Below are positions 1 to 8,876 of a DNA stretch of 32,832 nt, piece after piece. The first letter of the stretch is position 1, and the number at the start of each line of letters is the position of its first letter. The stretch spans positions 1 through 32,832 of the forward strand of contig JAJDNI010000069.1 of assembly GCA_022340755.1 (NCBI GenBank). The letters run 5' to 3'. The notes under the pieces are model-generated. The model had not been told where the DNA came from. It worked only from the letters and a program-made list of their open reading frames with translations, and searched no databases. The DNA is from Gemmatimonadota bacterium. GTDB taxonomy: Bacteria; Gemmatimonadota; Gemmatimonadetes; Longimicrobiales; Gaopeijiaceae. The position numbers and the translations under genes were made by a program.

Positions 1-710
1 AATGGGTCCAGGACCAGGTCCGTGGCGCCTGTCCACTCGTTCCCAGTGAGGACGGCCTTCCACGTCTTGCCCCCATCGGTGGTGCGATAGATGCCCCGCT
101 CGCCACCGCCTGCCCACAGCGGACCCCCCGCCGCCACGAACACGATGTCCGGGTTCGTGGGGTCCACCACGATGCGGCCGACCTGCTGCGACGTCTTCAG
201 CCCCATGAGGTGGAAGGTCTTGCCACCGTCGGTGGACTTGTAGACGCCGTCACCGTACGAGGAAGAGCGCTGGTTGTTCGCCTCTCCGGTGCCCACCCAC
301 ACGATGTCCGAGTTGGAGGGCGCCACGGCCACCGCGCCGATGGACGCGGTGCCGTAGTTGTCGAAGACGGACGTCCAGCTCACGCCGGCATTGATGGACT
401 TCCACACGCCGCCCGAGGCAGCGGCCACGTAGACGACGGTGCCGAGCTGGCCGCCCCGGGCTCCGGGTGACGAAGCCACCGCGATGTCGACGACGCGGCC
501 GCTCATGACAGCCGGTCCGATGGAGCGGACCTTCACGCCCGCTACCACGGCCGAGTCGGTGAGGGCGGCGGCGCCACCGTCTGCCGCGCCGCGCATCCCC
601 GCCCCACGTGGCCCGCGCTGGGCCAGGACGGGAGTGGACAGGAGCGCCAGTGCTGCACACGTCGCGAGAACAAGAGTGCGAGGACGTCGGAAGCGCATAT
701 CCATGGTCAT
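1..710 (-). CDS. Exported BNR/sortilin-like beta-propeller protein (C-terminus beyond the window)
   Basis: The reading frame runs open off the left edge, so only about 236 N-terminal residues are visible. The start is ATG at 710, with further in-frame ATGs at 704 and 698; no good Shine-Dalgarno separates them. The N-terminus is a signal peptide: basic residues, a hydrophobic stretch, then a cleavage-like STPVLAQ. The mature part begins with a segment reading VRSIGPAVMSGRVVDIAV and then has repeated blades with SGGVWKSINAGVSW, GVYKSTDGGKTF and GIYRTTDGGKTW. These Asp-box (BNR) repeats are typical of the large secreted 'glycosyl hydrolase' (VPS10/sortilin-like) proteins common in Gemmatimonadota and Acidobacteriota, usually about 1000 residues. 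Despite the family label, enzymatic activity is rarely shown. It follows the aconitase X small-subunit gene by 67 bp on the same strand and may be co-transcribed. The missing C-terminus is due only to the window edge. Confidence 0.85.
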   Translation of the reverse strand, partial: MTMDMRFRRPRTLVLATCAALALLSTPVLAQRGPRGAGMRGAADGGAAALTDSAVVAGVKVRSIGPAVMSGRVVDIAVASSPGARGGQLGTVVYVAAASGGVWKSINAGVSWTSVFDNYGTASIGAVAVAPSNSDIVWVGTGEANNQRSSSYGDGVYKSTDGGKTFHLMGLKTSQQVGRIVVDPTNPDIVFVAAGGPLWAGGGERGIYRTTDGGKTWKAVLTGNEWTGATDLVLDP

Positions 711-777
711 CGAATGATGGAGGTGAGCGGAGGGCCGGCGTCATGATCGCGGGGGATGCCGGAGCCGGCAACCACCC

Positions 778-1257
778 TCATCCCACCCGGCGCAGGGTGC
801 CGTCCTCGAGGACCTGGAGCACGCCGTCGGGGAGGGCATCGATCGCGGGGGCGGGGAGCTCCAGCACCGGGGGACCGGAGTGCCCCAACTCCCGCGCCAC
901 CACGACCCCCAGGGCGAGAATGGCGTCCGCCCTGCCCATGAGGACGGCGGCGGGGGCCGTGCCTTCCCGGATCAGCTCGAGCATGATGGCACTGGAGGAC
1001 GAGGACCCCACGGCGGCGGGCACCACGAGGACCGTCCCCCCGATGGCTGCGCCGTAGTCGGGATGGCGCGGGTCGGCGATCCGACCGCTGACGGGGTCCA
1101 CGCCGCCCCAGAAGCTGATGGGCGCCCGCAGACGGAGGAGCGGGCCCCGTCCCGAACCCCCGACCAGGACGCGAGCCTTCGCGAGGTCCACCGCTGCCGG
1201 CGCACCTGCGCGACGGTCGTTCCCGCCGCTCTCCGGGGCCGAAGGGCCGCTCACCAC
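778..1257 (-). CDS. Aconitase X small (swivel) subunit
   Basis: Predicted 159 residues. This is the swivelling domain that pairs with the large aconitase X subunit to form a dehydratase active site. Family hallmarks are visible: the ISFWGGVDPVSGRI motif at about residues 47-60, HPDYGAAIGG following it, and a GSSSSS loop at about 84-89, which matches the Gly-Ser-Ser-Ser loop of the family. I chose GTG at 1257 because GGAGG lies 7 nt upstream, inside the end of the large-subunit gene; the longer upstream extension of this frame is out-of-frame large-subunit sequence. The two genes overlap by 7 bp (1251-1257), implying translational coupling and a 1:1 complex. Known aconitase X enzymes include bacterial cis-3-hydroxy-L-proline dehydratases and archaeal phosphomevalonate dehydratase. 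Which substrate applies here cannot be read from the sequence. Confidence 0.88.
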   Translation of the reverse strand: MVSGPSAPESGGNDRRAGAPAAVDLAKARVLVGGSGRGPLLRLRAPISFWGGVDPVSGRIADPRHPDYGAAIGGTVLVVPAAVGSSSSSAIMLELIREGTAPAAVLMGRADAILALGVVVARELGHSGPPVLELPAPAIDALPDGVLQVLEDGTLRRVG

Positions 1258-2510
1258 TGCCACACCTCCTCGTCGCGCACCACGCGGCCCGCCATAGCCG
1301 ACGCGACGCAGTCCTCGAGGCTCCCGTAGACCACGTCGTACCCCGTGTTCGAGGGCCCGTAGTGTGCGAACTTCCCGGAGCACGTCATGAGGACGCCGCC
1401 CGCGGCGGGGAGGATGGGCGTCACCACCACGCACGTGTCCGCCACGATCTCCACGCCCGCGGCGGTGAGCAGCGCCAGAGTGCCGTCCGCCTCCAGCTCC
1501 GCCACCACCCCCCGCCCGGTGCAGGCATAGAACGGAACGGCAAGACGTCGGCCGGCCAGGAGACGCGCCAGCTCCGCGAACTCCTCCCGGGAGAAATGCG
1601 GGCTGCCCACCGCGACGGCGTCGACACGATCAGGTGCGGTCGCCGTGCTCAACCTGTCCAGGGACGTGCGCAGCATGTCCGCCTCGAGGCGGACCACACG
1701 GTCGGGATCCGCACCGCCCGTGGCCGCGTCCAGCGTCGGAGCCTCGGGGGTGACCCCCACGACGTGGAAGAGCGCAACCGCGCCCGACGAGGCGGCCGCA
1801 GCTCCCAGCGCCTTGAGCTGATCCTCCGTGGTGGTGGCCGGAAGGCCTACGATCGCGGAGACCTCCGTACCCACCTCCAGGCCCAGCCAGGTTCCCAGCA
1901 CGGGATAAAAGACGTCCCTGCCCTTGAGCTCCTCCGGCACTCCCGCGACATCCACCAGGACGGTGGCCCGGCGGTTCTCCTCCCGATGCAGCCCGTACAG
2001 CGGCGCCCTTCCGGTGATGGCGCAGCACGCGTCGAGGAAGTCGCCGTAGCGCTCGGTACGCGCCCCCAATACGGAGTTTGCGAAGGCGATGGCGTTGCTC
2101 TCTCCCCATGCCACCTGCTCCCCGAACCCCGGACGATGCCCCGCCTGGTACGGAGCGCACGTCCACGTCGGCGAGCAGCCCAGCGCCAGATACGCTTCCA
2201 TCTGGCGGCGGGCCATGGCCGCGCGATGGGCGTCGGCCCGTACGCGGCCGGGGTGCAGCAAGTCGAGGGCGCCGACGTTGAGGGTCGTGGGCACGGCCAC
2301 CCGCCCTCCTCCCGCCACCAGACGCTCGGCGAACGCGACCCCACCGTCACCGTGGTAGAGGCACCCGTCGATGTGGGCGGAGCCGATCTCCACCAGCCTG
2401 TCGGCACCCAACAGGCTCGCCGCAGCCGCCACGACGCGCATGGCGAGGGCGCCCGCCTCGCCGTGGGTGCCCTCGAGGAACGCGCGCTCGTCAGACGTGA
2501 GGTCTACCAC
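1251..2510 (-). CDS. Aconitase X large (catalytic) subunit, DUF521-type
   Basis: Predicted 419 residues, normal for a separate large subunit. Aconitase X is an Fe-S dehydratase distantly related to aconitase. Seen in the sequence: an N-terminal LTSDERAFLEG, SAHIDGC at about 45-50, CSPTWTCAPYQ at about 112-122, WGESNAIAFANSVLGART at about 135-152, and near the C-terminus TCSGKFAHYGPSNTG (Cys about 377). Several of these cysteines could ligate the cluster. The start is GTG at 2510, overlapping the end of the gamma-glutamyltransferase gene by 7 bp; upstream residues of the open frame are out-of-frame transferase sequence and were excluded. It is followed by the small subunit with another 7-bp overlap. 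The split two-gene form resembles archaeal-type and two-subunit bacterial enzymes rather than fused ones. The coupling to an exported gamma-glutamyltransferase suggests amino-acid scavenging, possibly of hydroxyproline; that substrate is inference. Confidence 0.9.
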   Translation of the reverse strand: MVDLTSDERAFLEGTHGEAGALAMRVVAAAASLLGADRLVEIGSAHIDGCLYHGDGGVAFAERLVAGGGRVAVPTTLNVGALDLLHPGRVRADAHRAAMARRQMEAYLALGCSPTWTCAPYQAGHRPGFGEQVAWGESNAIAFANSVLGARTERYGDFLDACCAITGRAPLYGLHREENRRATVLVDVAGVPEELKGRDVFYPVLGTWLGLEVGTEVSAIVGLPATTTEDQLKALGAAAASSGAVALFHVVGVTPEAPTLDAATGGADPDRVVRLEADMLRTSLDRLSTATAPDRVDAVAVGSPHFSREEFAELARLLAGRRLAVPFYACTGRGVVAELEADGTLALLTAAGVEIVADTCVVVTPILPAAGGVLMTCSGKFAHYGPSNTGYDVVYGSLEDCVASAMAGRVVRDEEVWQW

Positions 2511-4351
2511 ACCACCCCGTAGTCGTCGCCGTAGTTGCTGGACGCGCCCCAGAAGCTCCCGTGCGCCCAGTCGAAGAAGATGGCGTTGATGGGGCCGGAC
2601 GTGCGCTCCGCGGACGTGAGCGTGTAGCCCATACTGCGCAGATCCCTGCGTACCCAGGGAGGCGTGGCGTCCTGGACGAGGAGCCGTCCGGGGCTGATCT
2701 CGTGCTGTCCGAAAGACGCCCGCATCTGGTACGAGTTGATGTTCGCCGCCTCGGCGGCCTGCTGCACGTTCATGCCGAACTCCACCACGTTCAGGAAGAA
2801 CTGCAGCAGGTTCTGGTCCTGGGAGTCTCCCCCCTGCACCGCGAAGGACAGGAAGGGCTTGCCGTCCTTCATCGCCAGGGACGGCGTCAGGGTGGCCCGG
2901 GGGCGCTTCCCCGGCTCCACCACGTTGTAGGGTCCGTCCTCCGGATCGAGGACGAAGGACTGGGCCCGCTGGCTCATGCCCACACCGGTATGTCCGGCGA
3001 TGACCGCCGGAATCCACCCGCCGGATGGGGTCACGCTCACGACCCACCCCTCCTCGTCGGCTGCCTGGATGGACGTGGTGCCCTGGGAGAAGTCGTGGTC
3101 GAGTTGGGCCATCGCCTCGGAGCCAGCATCGGGAGGGACCTTGCGGGCGTTCTTGTTCCAGTCCGCCAGGATGTTCGGGAAGGGGTTCGTGCCACCTTGG
3201 TACGGATATGGGTCACCCGGCCCGGCGCCGGGGTCGTTGTGGTCGGGGTCGATGAGGGCCGCCCGAGCCTTCGCGTAGTCCTTCGAGAGGAGGCCGTGGA
3301 TGGGCTCCGTCGGCGGGAAGTAGGGGTCGCCGTAGTAGAAGTCCCGATCGGCGAAGGCGAGGTTCATGGTTTGATACAGCGTGCTGATGTAGCGCGCGCT
3401 GTTGTAGCCCATGGACTTCAAGTCGAAGTTCTCCAGGATGTTCAGCATCTGGAGCAGCACCGGACCCTGGACCCAGTGGGTGAGCTTGTAGACCTCGATG
3501 CCCTTGTACGTGGTCTTCACCGGCTCCTCGATGTAGACCTTCCAGTTGGCCAGATCGGCCATGGTCACCGGAGACCCCTGCTCTCGTGCCCCGCGGACAT
3601 ACTCCGCCGCGATGTCTCCCTTGTAGAAGCGGTCGTAGGCGGCGTAGATGGCTTCCTTGCGGCTCTTCCCCGCCTCGAGGGCGTCGGCCTCGGCGGCCAC
3701 CAGCTTGCGCAGGGTCTGCTCCAGGTCCTTCTGTACGAAGACCTGCCCCTCCACGGGGAGCTTGCCGTCGGGGAAGAAGATGGCGGCGGTGACCGGCCAC
3801 TCCTTCATGCGGGCCTGGTTGCTACGTACGCTGCGCACGAAGTCCCCTTCCACCGGATAGCCCTGGGCCATCTCGATCGCCGGGGCCAGCACGTCGGCCA
3901 GGCTGAGCTTGCCGTACGCGGCGAGCATGGTGAAGAGGCCGCCCGGAGTCCCGGGCGTCACCATGGCGTCCACGCCGTACTCGGGTGGATAGCGGTACCC
4001 CTTCGCCTTGAAGTACTCCGGGGTGGCTCCGGTGGGCGCCACGCCCAGAGCGTTGATGGCGATGACCTTCTTCTGGTGGGGGTCGTAGATGAGCGCCTGG
4101 GTCTCTCCGCCCCACGAGAGCACGTCCCACATGGTAGCGCCGGCGGCGAGCATGGCACACGCCGCGTCCACTGCGTTGCCTCCCTTCCGGAAGATCATGG
4201 CCCCCGCGGTGGCCGACATCGGCTTGCCGGTGATGGACACCCAGTGCTTGCCGTGGAGCACGGGCTTTTCCGTGCGCTGGGCGGTGAGGACGGAAGGCGA
4301 GAGGACGAGGGCACCCGCCAGGGCGAGGGTGCGTAGCGTGCGGCGGTTCAT
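2504..4351 (-). CDS. Exported gamma-glutamyltransferase family protein
   Basis: Predicted 615 residues. The family is N-terminal-nucleophile hydrolases that self-cleave and transfer or hydrolyse gamma-glutamyl groups, for example of glutathione, outside the cytoplasm. The start is ATG at 4351 with GGAG 7 nt upstream; a longer frame to 4402 lacks support. Residues 1-24 form a signal peptide ending in VLTAQ. Family features: MSATAGAMIFRKGGNAVDAA at about 45-64, VTPGTPGGL at about 131-139, the cleavage-site Thr-Thr at 425-426 within SQGTTSIQAADEEGWVVSVT, and QGGDSQDQ at about 506-513, which corresponds to the oxyanion-hole Gly-Gly. The substrate loop differs from that of E. coli Ggt, so it may be an acylase-like or peptide-processing relative. 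It is the first gene of the aconitase X operon and is divergent from the dehydratase gene at 4553. Confidence 0.9.
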   Translation of the reverse strand: MNRRTLRTLALAGALVLSPSVLTAQRTEKPVLHGKHWVSITGKPMSATAGAMIFRKGGNAVDAACAMLAAGATMWDVLSWGGETQALIYDPHQKKVIAINALGVAPTGATPEYFKAKGYRYPPEYGVDAMVTPGTPGGLFTMLAAYGKLSLADVLAPAIEMAQGYPVEGDFVRSVRSNQARMKEWPVTAAIFFPDGKLPVEGQVFVQKDLEQTLRKLVAAEADALEAGKSRKEAIYAAYDRFYKGDIAAEYVRGAREQGSPVTMADLANWKVYIEEPVKTTYKGIEVYKLTHWVQGPVLLQMLNILENFDLKSMGYNSARYISTLYQTMNLAFADRDFYYGDPYFPPTEPIHGLLSKDYAKARAALIDPDHNDPGAGPGDPYPYQGGTNPFPNILADWNKNARKVPPDAGSEAMAQLDHDFSQGTTSIQAADEEGWVVSVTPSGGWIPAVIAGHTGVGMSQRAQSFVLDPEDGPYNVVEPGKRPRATLTPSLAMKDGKPFLSFAVQGGDSQDQNLLQFFLNVVEFGMNVQQAAEAANINSYQMRASFGQHEISPGRLLVQDATPPWVRRDLRSMGYTLTSAERTSGPINAIFFDWAHGSFWGASSNYGDDYGVVW

Positions 4352-4552
4352 GCATCTACTCCGACGGAGGGTGGCGATTGCAGGTGAACCTAGGAGCCCC
4401 ACCCGGTGCAGGCCACGGGTGTAGCCGAAGGGACGGAGCGGCGACTTGCGGCACGGGGTGGGACGCCGTGTACGACGCTACCGACTCAGGTCGCGCGGTG
4501 GCGGGCGGCTGGGTCCGTGCGCATCTTGCCCGTCCCCGCCTCAGGAACGGCC

Positions 4553-5512
4553 ATGGAACCCATCACTCACATCCCTCTCGAAGCCATCCAGGCCGCCCGC
4601 GAGCGCATCGCCGGCGCCGCCATACGCACGCCTCTCCTTCGCCTCGAGCTGGAGGACGCACCCTGCAACCTGTGGCTCAAGCTCGAGAACATGCAGCCCA
4701 TCGGCTCCTTCAAGATCCGGGGCGCCGGCAACGCCATGGCCCTCGCGGATCGGGCCGAGCTCGCCCGCGGCGTCTACACGGGAAGCGCCGGCAACATGGC
4801 TCAGGGCGTGGCATGGAACGCCCGCCGCATGGGCGTGCCGTGCCGCGTGGTAGTCCCCGAGACCGCACCGAAGGCGAAGCTCGACGCCATCGAGCGCCTG
4901 GGCGGCACGTGGGTGGCCAAGCCCTTCGACGAGTGGTGGTCGGTCCTCCAGAACCACGGCCACCCCGACGAGAAGGGCTTCTTCGTTCATCCCGTGAGCA
5001 ATCCGGACGTCATCGCGGGCAACGGCACCATCGGGCTGGAGATCCTGGAGGATCTTCCGGACGTGGACGCCGTGGTGGTGCCCTACGGGGGCGGCGGCCT
5101 GTCGTGCGGCATCGCGTCGGCCATCAAGGCGGTGCGCCCCCAGGCCCGCGTTTTCGCCGCGGAGGTGGAGACATCGGGGCCGTTCGCCGCATCGCTGGAA
5201 GCGGGCGAGCCCGTGGAGGTGGAGCGTATCCCCACATTCGTGGACGGCATCGGAGGAAAGAGCATGCTTCCGGAGATGTGGCCACTGGCCTCCGAGCTTC
5301 TGGACGGCTCCATCGTCACATCGCTGGAGGAGATCTGCGACGCCATCCGGCTGCTGGTGGAGCGGGCGCACGTGGTGGCGGAAGGCGCCGGGGGCGCCTC
5401 CGTAGCCGCCGCCCTCACGGGCGTGGTGGAGGGCAACGTCGTGGCGGTGGTGTCGGGAGGGAATCTGGATCCCTCGGTGTTGGCGACGATCCTGCGCGGT
5501 GAGGTGCCGTAG
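4553..5512 (+). CDS. Threonine/serine dehydratase-like PLP enzyme
   Basis: Predicted 319 residues, fold type II PLP enzyme. The PLP lysine is in GSFKIRGAGNAM (Lys about 54), and the phosphate-binding loop is GGGGL at about 179-183. The end matches the family: VVSGGNLD. There is no C-terminal ACT regulatory domain, so this is the short catabolic type rather than biosynthetic IlvA. Possible reactions are threonine or serine dehydration to 2-oxobutyrate or pyruvate, serine racemisation, or hydroxyaspartate dehydration. I chose ATG at 4553, preceded by AGGA; the frame extends upstream but that extension has no family similarity. It is divergent from the gamma-glutamyltransferase/aconitase X operon across a 201-bp region that probably carries both promoters, so joint control in amino-acid catabolism is plausible. 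Confidence 0.88.
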   Translation: MEPITHIPLEAIQAARERIAGAAIRTPLLRLELEDAPCNLWLKLENMQPIGSFKIRGAGNAMALADRAELARGVYTGSAGNMAQGVAWNARRMGVPCRVVVPETAPKAKLDAIERLGGTWVAKPFDEWWSVLQNHGHPDEKGFFVHPVSNPDVIAGNGTIGLEILEDLPDVDAVVVPYGGGGLSCGIASAIKAVRPQARVFAAEVETSGPFAASLEAGEPVEVERIPTFVDGIGGKSMLPEMWPLASELLDGSIVTSLEEICDAIRLLVERAHVVAEGAGGASVAAALTGVVEGNVVAVVSGGNLDPSVLATILRGEVP

Positions 5513-5528
5513 CGGGCCCCCGAAGAAA

Positions 5529-5562
5529 GGGAGCGCCACCCGTTACTAGCGCAACGGCGCCC
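5529..5562. terminator. Possible bidirectional hairpin between convergent genes
   Basis: An imperfect inverted repeat lies between the stop of the dehydratase gene (5512) and the stop of the AddB-like gene (5581). The inner stem is CCGTT pairing with AACGG, with an outer GC-rich GGG..CCC portion. There is no T-tract, so it is a weak terminator candidate. Confidence 0.35.
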
Positions 5563-5580
5563 GATCCCGCGCGCGGTCTC

Positions 5581-8500
5581 TCATCCCTCGAAGCCCCGCA
5601 CGTTTTCGAGGGCGCGGAACGCAGGTGATGCGCTCGCACCCAGATGCTCCTTGGACCACTCCGCCAGCGGAGAGTCGGCCTTCCCCCACTCATCCTTCTT
5701 CGCGCGGCAGATGGCCGCGAAGTCGCAGTACCGGCAGTCGTCGGCGTTGTCCGTCGGCACGAACGCTCCCGCGGCCACCCCGTCCAGCATGTGTCCCACG
5801 AGCTCGGGGGCGCCGGCGAGCTCGAGCCTTGCGTACGCGTGCACGGAGTTCTCCCCCCGACGCGTCGGGAAATGGTACTCGCCGGCCACCACGGTACCCC
5901 CCAGGCGGCGCTCCACGGCCTCGGCGTACAGCGCGTGCTGAAGGCGCCGTCCCCCGTTGAACGCCCCCGTCCCCGACTGATGATCCCGGGACCGACCGGT
6001 CTTGTAGTCGACGATCCTCAGACCCTCCAGGCCCTCGTCCACCCTGTCCACCGCTCCCCGCAAGCGCACCTGTCCCCCCGGCACGTGCATGACGACGGGA
6101 TCGTCGTCACCGAGCCCGAAGCTCAGCTCCAGGGCGACCCACCGGGCTCCACGCTCTCGAACCATACGCACGAACGAACGGACGTCTTCCTGGAGGCCCG
6201 CCACCTCCCGGCGCGCCACCCCCTCGCCGGGCGCGGGAGTCCGCAGGCGGGCCGGCCGCACTTGCCCCTCCAGGACCTCGAGAGCCAGCCGCTCGAACGC
6301 CTCCTCTTCGTACTCGACGTCGCCCTGCCGCGCGCGTCGCAGGGCACCCTCGTACACGGCATGAAGCAGGGAGCCGCGCTGGAGCGGATCGAGCCAGCGG
6401 TCGGGATCGAACTCCGGGTCGTCTGGTGGGCGGACCCGGAGCACGCTCTGGTGGAGGTAGCGATGTGGACATGCGCCCAGGGCTTCCAGACGACTGGCGG
6501 ACACCACGAGCGACGGGTTGCGTCGGGGATCGAAATCCTCCGGCCTGGAGGTGACCACGCCGTGGTAGACCCCGGGTTCCCCGTTCGTGCGCTCCCGCGC
6601 GGCCGAGAGTCCGGCGTCCAGCCACGGATAGGCTCGGCGGACCGCCGGAACCCCCGTGCGAAGCACGCCTCCCGAGCCGAGAAGCTTCATCCACACGTCG
6701 TCGGCGTCCAGGGCGGGGAGCTCACCGCCGGGCAGCGCACAGGCGACGGGACCGAGGACCTCATGGAGGTCGCGGAAGCTCACGTCGCCACTGCGCCTCG
6801 CGAGGCGGAGGGCCTGGAGCAGGACCGGTGACGGCGCCACGGAACGGGCCACGGAGGCATCCCACGCGCCGTAGCTCAACGTGACCTGACCGCGCGCCCT
6901 CGCGAAGAACGCCGCGAAGCGGAAGACGTCCTCACGCATGCGATCGGCCGCCGTGGCCAGCCCCGTGCCCAACGCACGCCTGTGGGAATCGGGAAGTGCC
7001 GGGTCCTGAGTCTCGCCGCCGGGCACGTGGTCGGCGTCGACGCCCACGACGAAGATGGCCTTCCGCCCCGAGTAGGCGCCGTGCTCGATATCCACCAGAT
7101 GGAGGTGTCCTCCCTCCGAGCGCCGGGGGGCGCCGCGGTCGTCGGCCCCCGTGGAGATCGACTCCGGCGTGCGCACCTTGATGTCCAGGTGACGCCGGAG
7201 AATGGTGACGGCAGCGTCGAAGTGCGTTCGCCTGCGGAGCGTCGCCTCCACCCTGTCCAGCACCCGAAGGATCTCCTCCCTGGCCACGGCCTCGGGGCCA
7301 TCTCCGCGGGGCACCCGCTTCAGGAACGCCCGCAGGCCGCCCGCCAGCTCCGCGGGAGACACCGGTCCCCCACCCTCCCCTGCACGGTCCGGCACCGACG
7401 GCGTCGCCTTCAGCGTCGGGTAGAGGATCCTGCGGAGCGCGCCCAGCTCGCTCCGCACCCGCGCGACACGGCGATGCAGCCGCTCCGCGGTGTCGGCCTT
7501 CGTGGGCCGCTCTTCTCCCAAGGCCGCGAGGGCATCCCCGATCTGTGTCCGATAGCGGTGCCGGCCCCAGCCTATACGCAGTGTCCGAAAGCGCCGCGCC
7601 AGATCCGCCGGCGCGTGGAAGCGTCTCGACGGTGGAGCCCGCAGGTCCCCGGCCTCCAGGAGGCGACGGATCGGGCTCGCCTGGAACCCCTCCGCGATCC
7701 AGTCGAGGTAGGCGTGGGCGACGCGCCCGGCCCGTGTTCGCTCAACGGGCAGGCCCGCGGCGTACGTGACGGGGATCCCCAGGCGCACGGAGAGCGCGTG
7801 GAGGGCCGACCCGTAGGTGGCGGGGTCAGGGGTGACGACCTCCACCTCGTCCCAGGGCAGTCCCCTCGCGACGACCCTGCGCAGGACCTCGCGGAGCTCG
7901 TCGTTCACGGAGGCGGCCCGGAACAGCTCGATCCCGTCCCTCCGGACCTGGCCCGGCACCTCCGAGGGCGCGTGTAGCCAGGCGTGGGCCGAGGCCGGCG
8001 CACCGGACTCCCAGAGCAGGAAGGGCGGCACCTCCAACCCCATAGCCGGATCCGTGGGCAGAACCCGAGCTCCGCGCCGCAGGAGCCCATCGACGAGCTC
8101 GCCCCTCAGACCCCGGAGGCCGAGGCCGGGGACGAGCAGCACCACCTCGGCGCCCAGCGCCGGCCCGGCCGGGTCCTCGCTCCCCAGGACCGCGACGGCC
8201 ATGCGCAGAATATCCGCCGTGTCCACGCGCCGACGCTCGTCGAGGAGGCCCTCGTACACGCCGAGCACGCGCCCCAACAGTCTCCGATGCGGCCGGCTCC
8301 GACCTCGGGCGCCGTCGACTGCGGCGCGGGAGAGGCCGGCCAGCCGCAACTCGTCCACGGCGCGATGAACGGACTCCCGGAAGCCCACACCCTCCGAGAG
8401 ATCACGCAGCTCCGACGCGGCGGACGAGAGGGCGACGTCCAGCGCTTCGTCCATCAGCGCCTGCTGCTCGAAGGGGTCCAGGAGCTGCAAGCCCCGGGTG

Positions 8501-8715
8501 TCGAGCTCCTCACCGGCCAGCTTCACCGCGAGGGGGCGCACCGTCGTCACCTCGAACCCGATCCAGCCTCGTCCCTCGCGCCCCAGGCGACGCAGCAGCT
8601 CTCTTCCTCCTCCGACGCTGGGCGCCACCACCAGCTTCCGGCTCAGGGGATGCGCGCGCGCTACCTCGGCCAGGGCGTCGACGAGACGGGATCGCTGAAG
8701 TCGAGTAGAGGACAT
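5581..8715 (-). CDS. AddB-like PD-(D/E)XK exonuclease with Fe-S cluster motif
   Basis: Predicted 1044 residues. The C-terminal third is a RecB-family nuclease: RGSLLHAVYEG (His about 785), GAVDRVD (Asp about 890), IVDYKTGR (Asp 903, Lys 905) and LQHALYAEAV (Gln about 926). Four cysteines are arranged as in AddB Fe-S nucleases: one at about 749 (ACPHRYLHQ) and a C-x2-C-x5-C cluster at 994, 997 and 1003. The N-terminal two-thirds has the layout of an inactivated helicase; the expected Walker A place reads VVAPSVGGGRELL, without GKT. In AddAB this subunit helps process double-strand breaks and recognise Chi. The start is ATG at 8715; the additional 25 upstream residues look non-coding. No AddA/RecB helicase partner lies beside it: the next gene is convergent and the upstream gene is divergent. 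It could be chromosomal addB or a stand-alone family member. Confidence 0.85.
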   Translation of the reverse strand: MSSTRLQRSRLVDALAEVARAHPLSRKLVVAPSVGGGRELLRRLGREGRGWIGFEVTTVRPLAVKLAGEELDTRGLQLLDPFEQQALMDEALDVALSSAASELRDLSEGVGFRESVHRAVDELRLAGLSRAAVDGARGRSRPHRRLLGRVLGVYEGLLDERRRVDTADILRMAVAVLGSEDPAGPALGAEVVLLVPGLGLRGLRGELVDGLLRRGARVLPTDPAMGLEVPPFLLWESGAPASAHAWLHAPSEVPGQVRRDGIELFRAASVNDELREVLRRVVARGLPWDEVEVVTPDPATYGSALHALSVRLGIPVTYAAGLPVERTRAGRVAHAYLDWIAEGFQASPIRRLLEAGDLRAPPSRRFHAPADLARRFRTLRIGWGRHRYRTQIGDALAALGEERPTKADTAERLHRRVARVRSELGALRRILYPTLKATPSVPDRAGEGGGPVSPAELAGGLRAFLKRVPRGDGPEAVAREEILRVLDRVEATLRRRTHFDAAVTILRRHLDIKVRTPESISTGADDRGAPRRSEGGHLHLVDIEHGAYSGRKAIFVVGVDADHVPGGETQDPALPDSHRRALGTGLATAADRMREDVFRFAAFFARARGQVTLSYGAWDASVARSVAPSPVLLQALRLARRSGDVSFRDLHEVLGPVACALPGGELPALDADDVWMKLLGSGGVLRTGVPAVRRAYPWLDAGLSAARERTNGEPGVYHGVVTSRPEDFDPRRNPSLVVSASRLEALGACPHRYLHQSVLRVRPPDDPEFDPDRWLDPLQRGSLLHAVYEGALRRARQGDVEYEEEAFERLALEVLEGQVRPARLRTPAPGEGVARREVAGLQEDVRSFVRMVRERGARWVALELSFGLGDDDPVVMHVPGGQVRLRGAVDRVDEGLEGLRIVDYKTGRSRDHQSGTGAFNGGRRLQHALYAEAVERRLGGTVVAGEYHFPTRRGENSVHAYARLELAGAPELVGHMLDGVAAGAFVPTDNADDCRYCDFAAICRAKKDEWGKADSPLAEWSKEHLGASASPAFRALENVRGFEG

Positions 8716-8745
8716 GCCGCCGGGGACGGGGGAAAGGTCGGGCCA

Positions 8746-8751
8746 AGTATA
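8746..8751 (-). promoter_or_regulatory. -10 element candidate for the AddB-like gene
   Basis: Read on the minus strand this is TATACT, five of six matches to the sigma-70 -10 consensus. It would place transcription start about 24 nt before the ATG at 8715. No convincing -35 hexamer is present at the usual distance. Confidence 0.35.
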
Positions 8752-8782
8752 GGGTGAGGTGCAGAGCGGGGGGAGGCCGCCA

Positions 8783-8796
8783 GCCGGCATGCCGGC
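8783..8796. promoter_or_regulatory. 14-bp perfect palindrome (GCCGGCATGCCGGC)
   Basis: It lies in the 161-bp divergent region between the AddB-like gene and the GH3 gene, about 80 bp before the GH3 start. A weak plus-strand -10 (TATGCT, 8829-8834) follows it. It could be an operator for the glycosidase, but high-GC sequence produces such palindromes by chance. Confidence 0.3.
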
Positions 8797-8876
8797 CCCA
8801 CGATCTGGCCCGTCCTCGCCTACTGCCCTATGCTCGGCCCGGTCCGCATGTGTACGGTCACGGGAGGAGCACCATC

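Noticed and set aside
2561-4336. A 591-residue plus-strand reading frame
   Set aside because: It is antisense to the gamma-glutamyltransferase gene, which has a complete set of family motifs; long antisense frames are expected in high-GC codon usage.
5644-6831. A 395-residue plus-strand reading frame inside the AddB-like gene
   Set aside because: It mirrors nuclease-domain codons on the other strand and has no ribosome site or recognisable domain.
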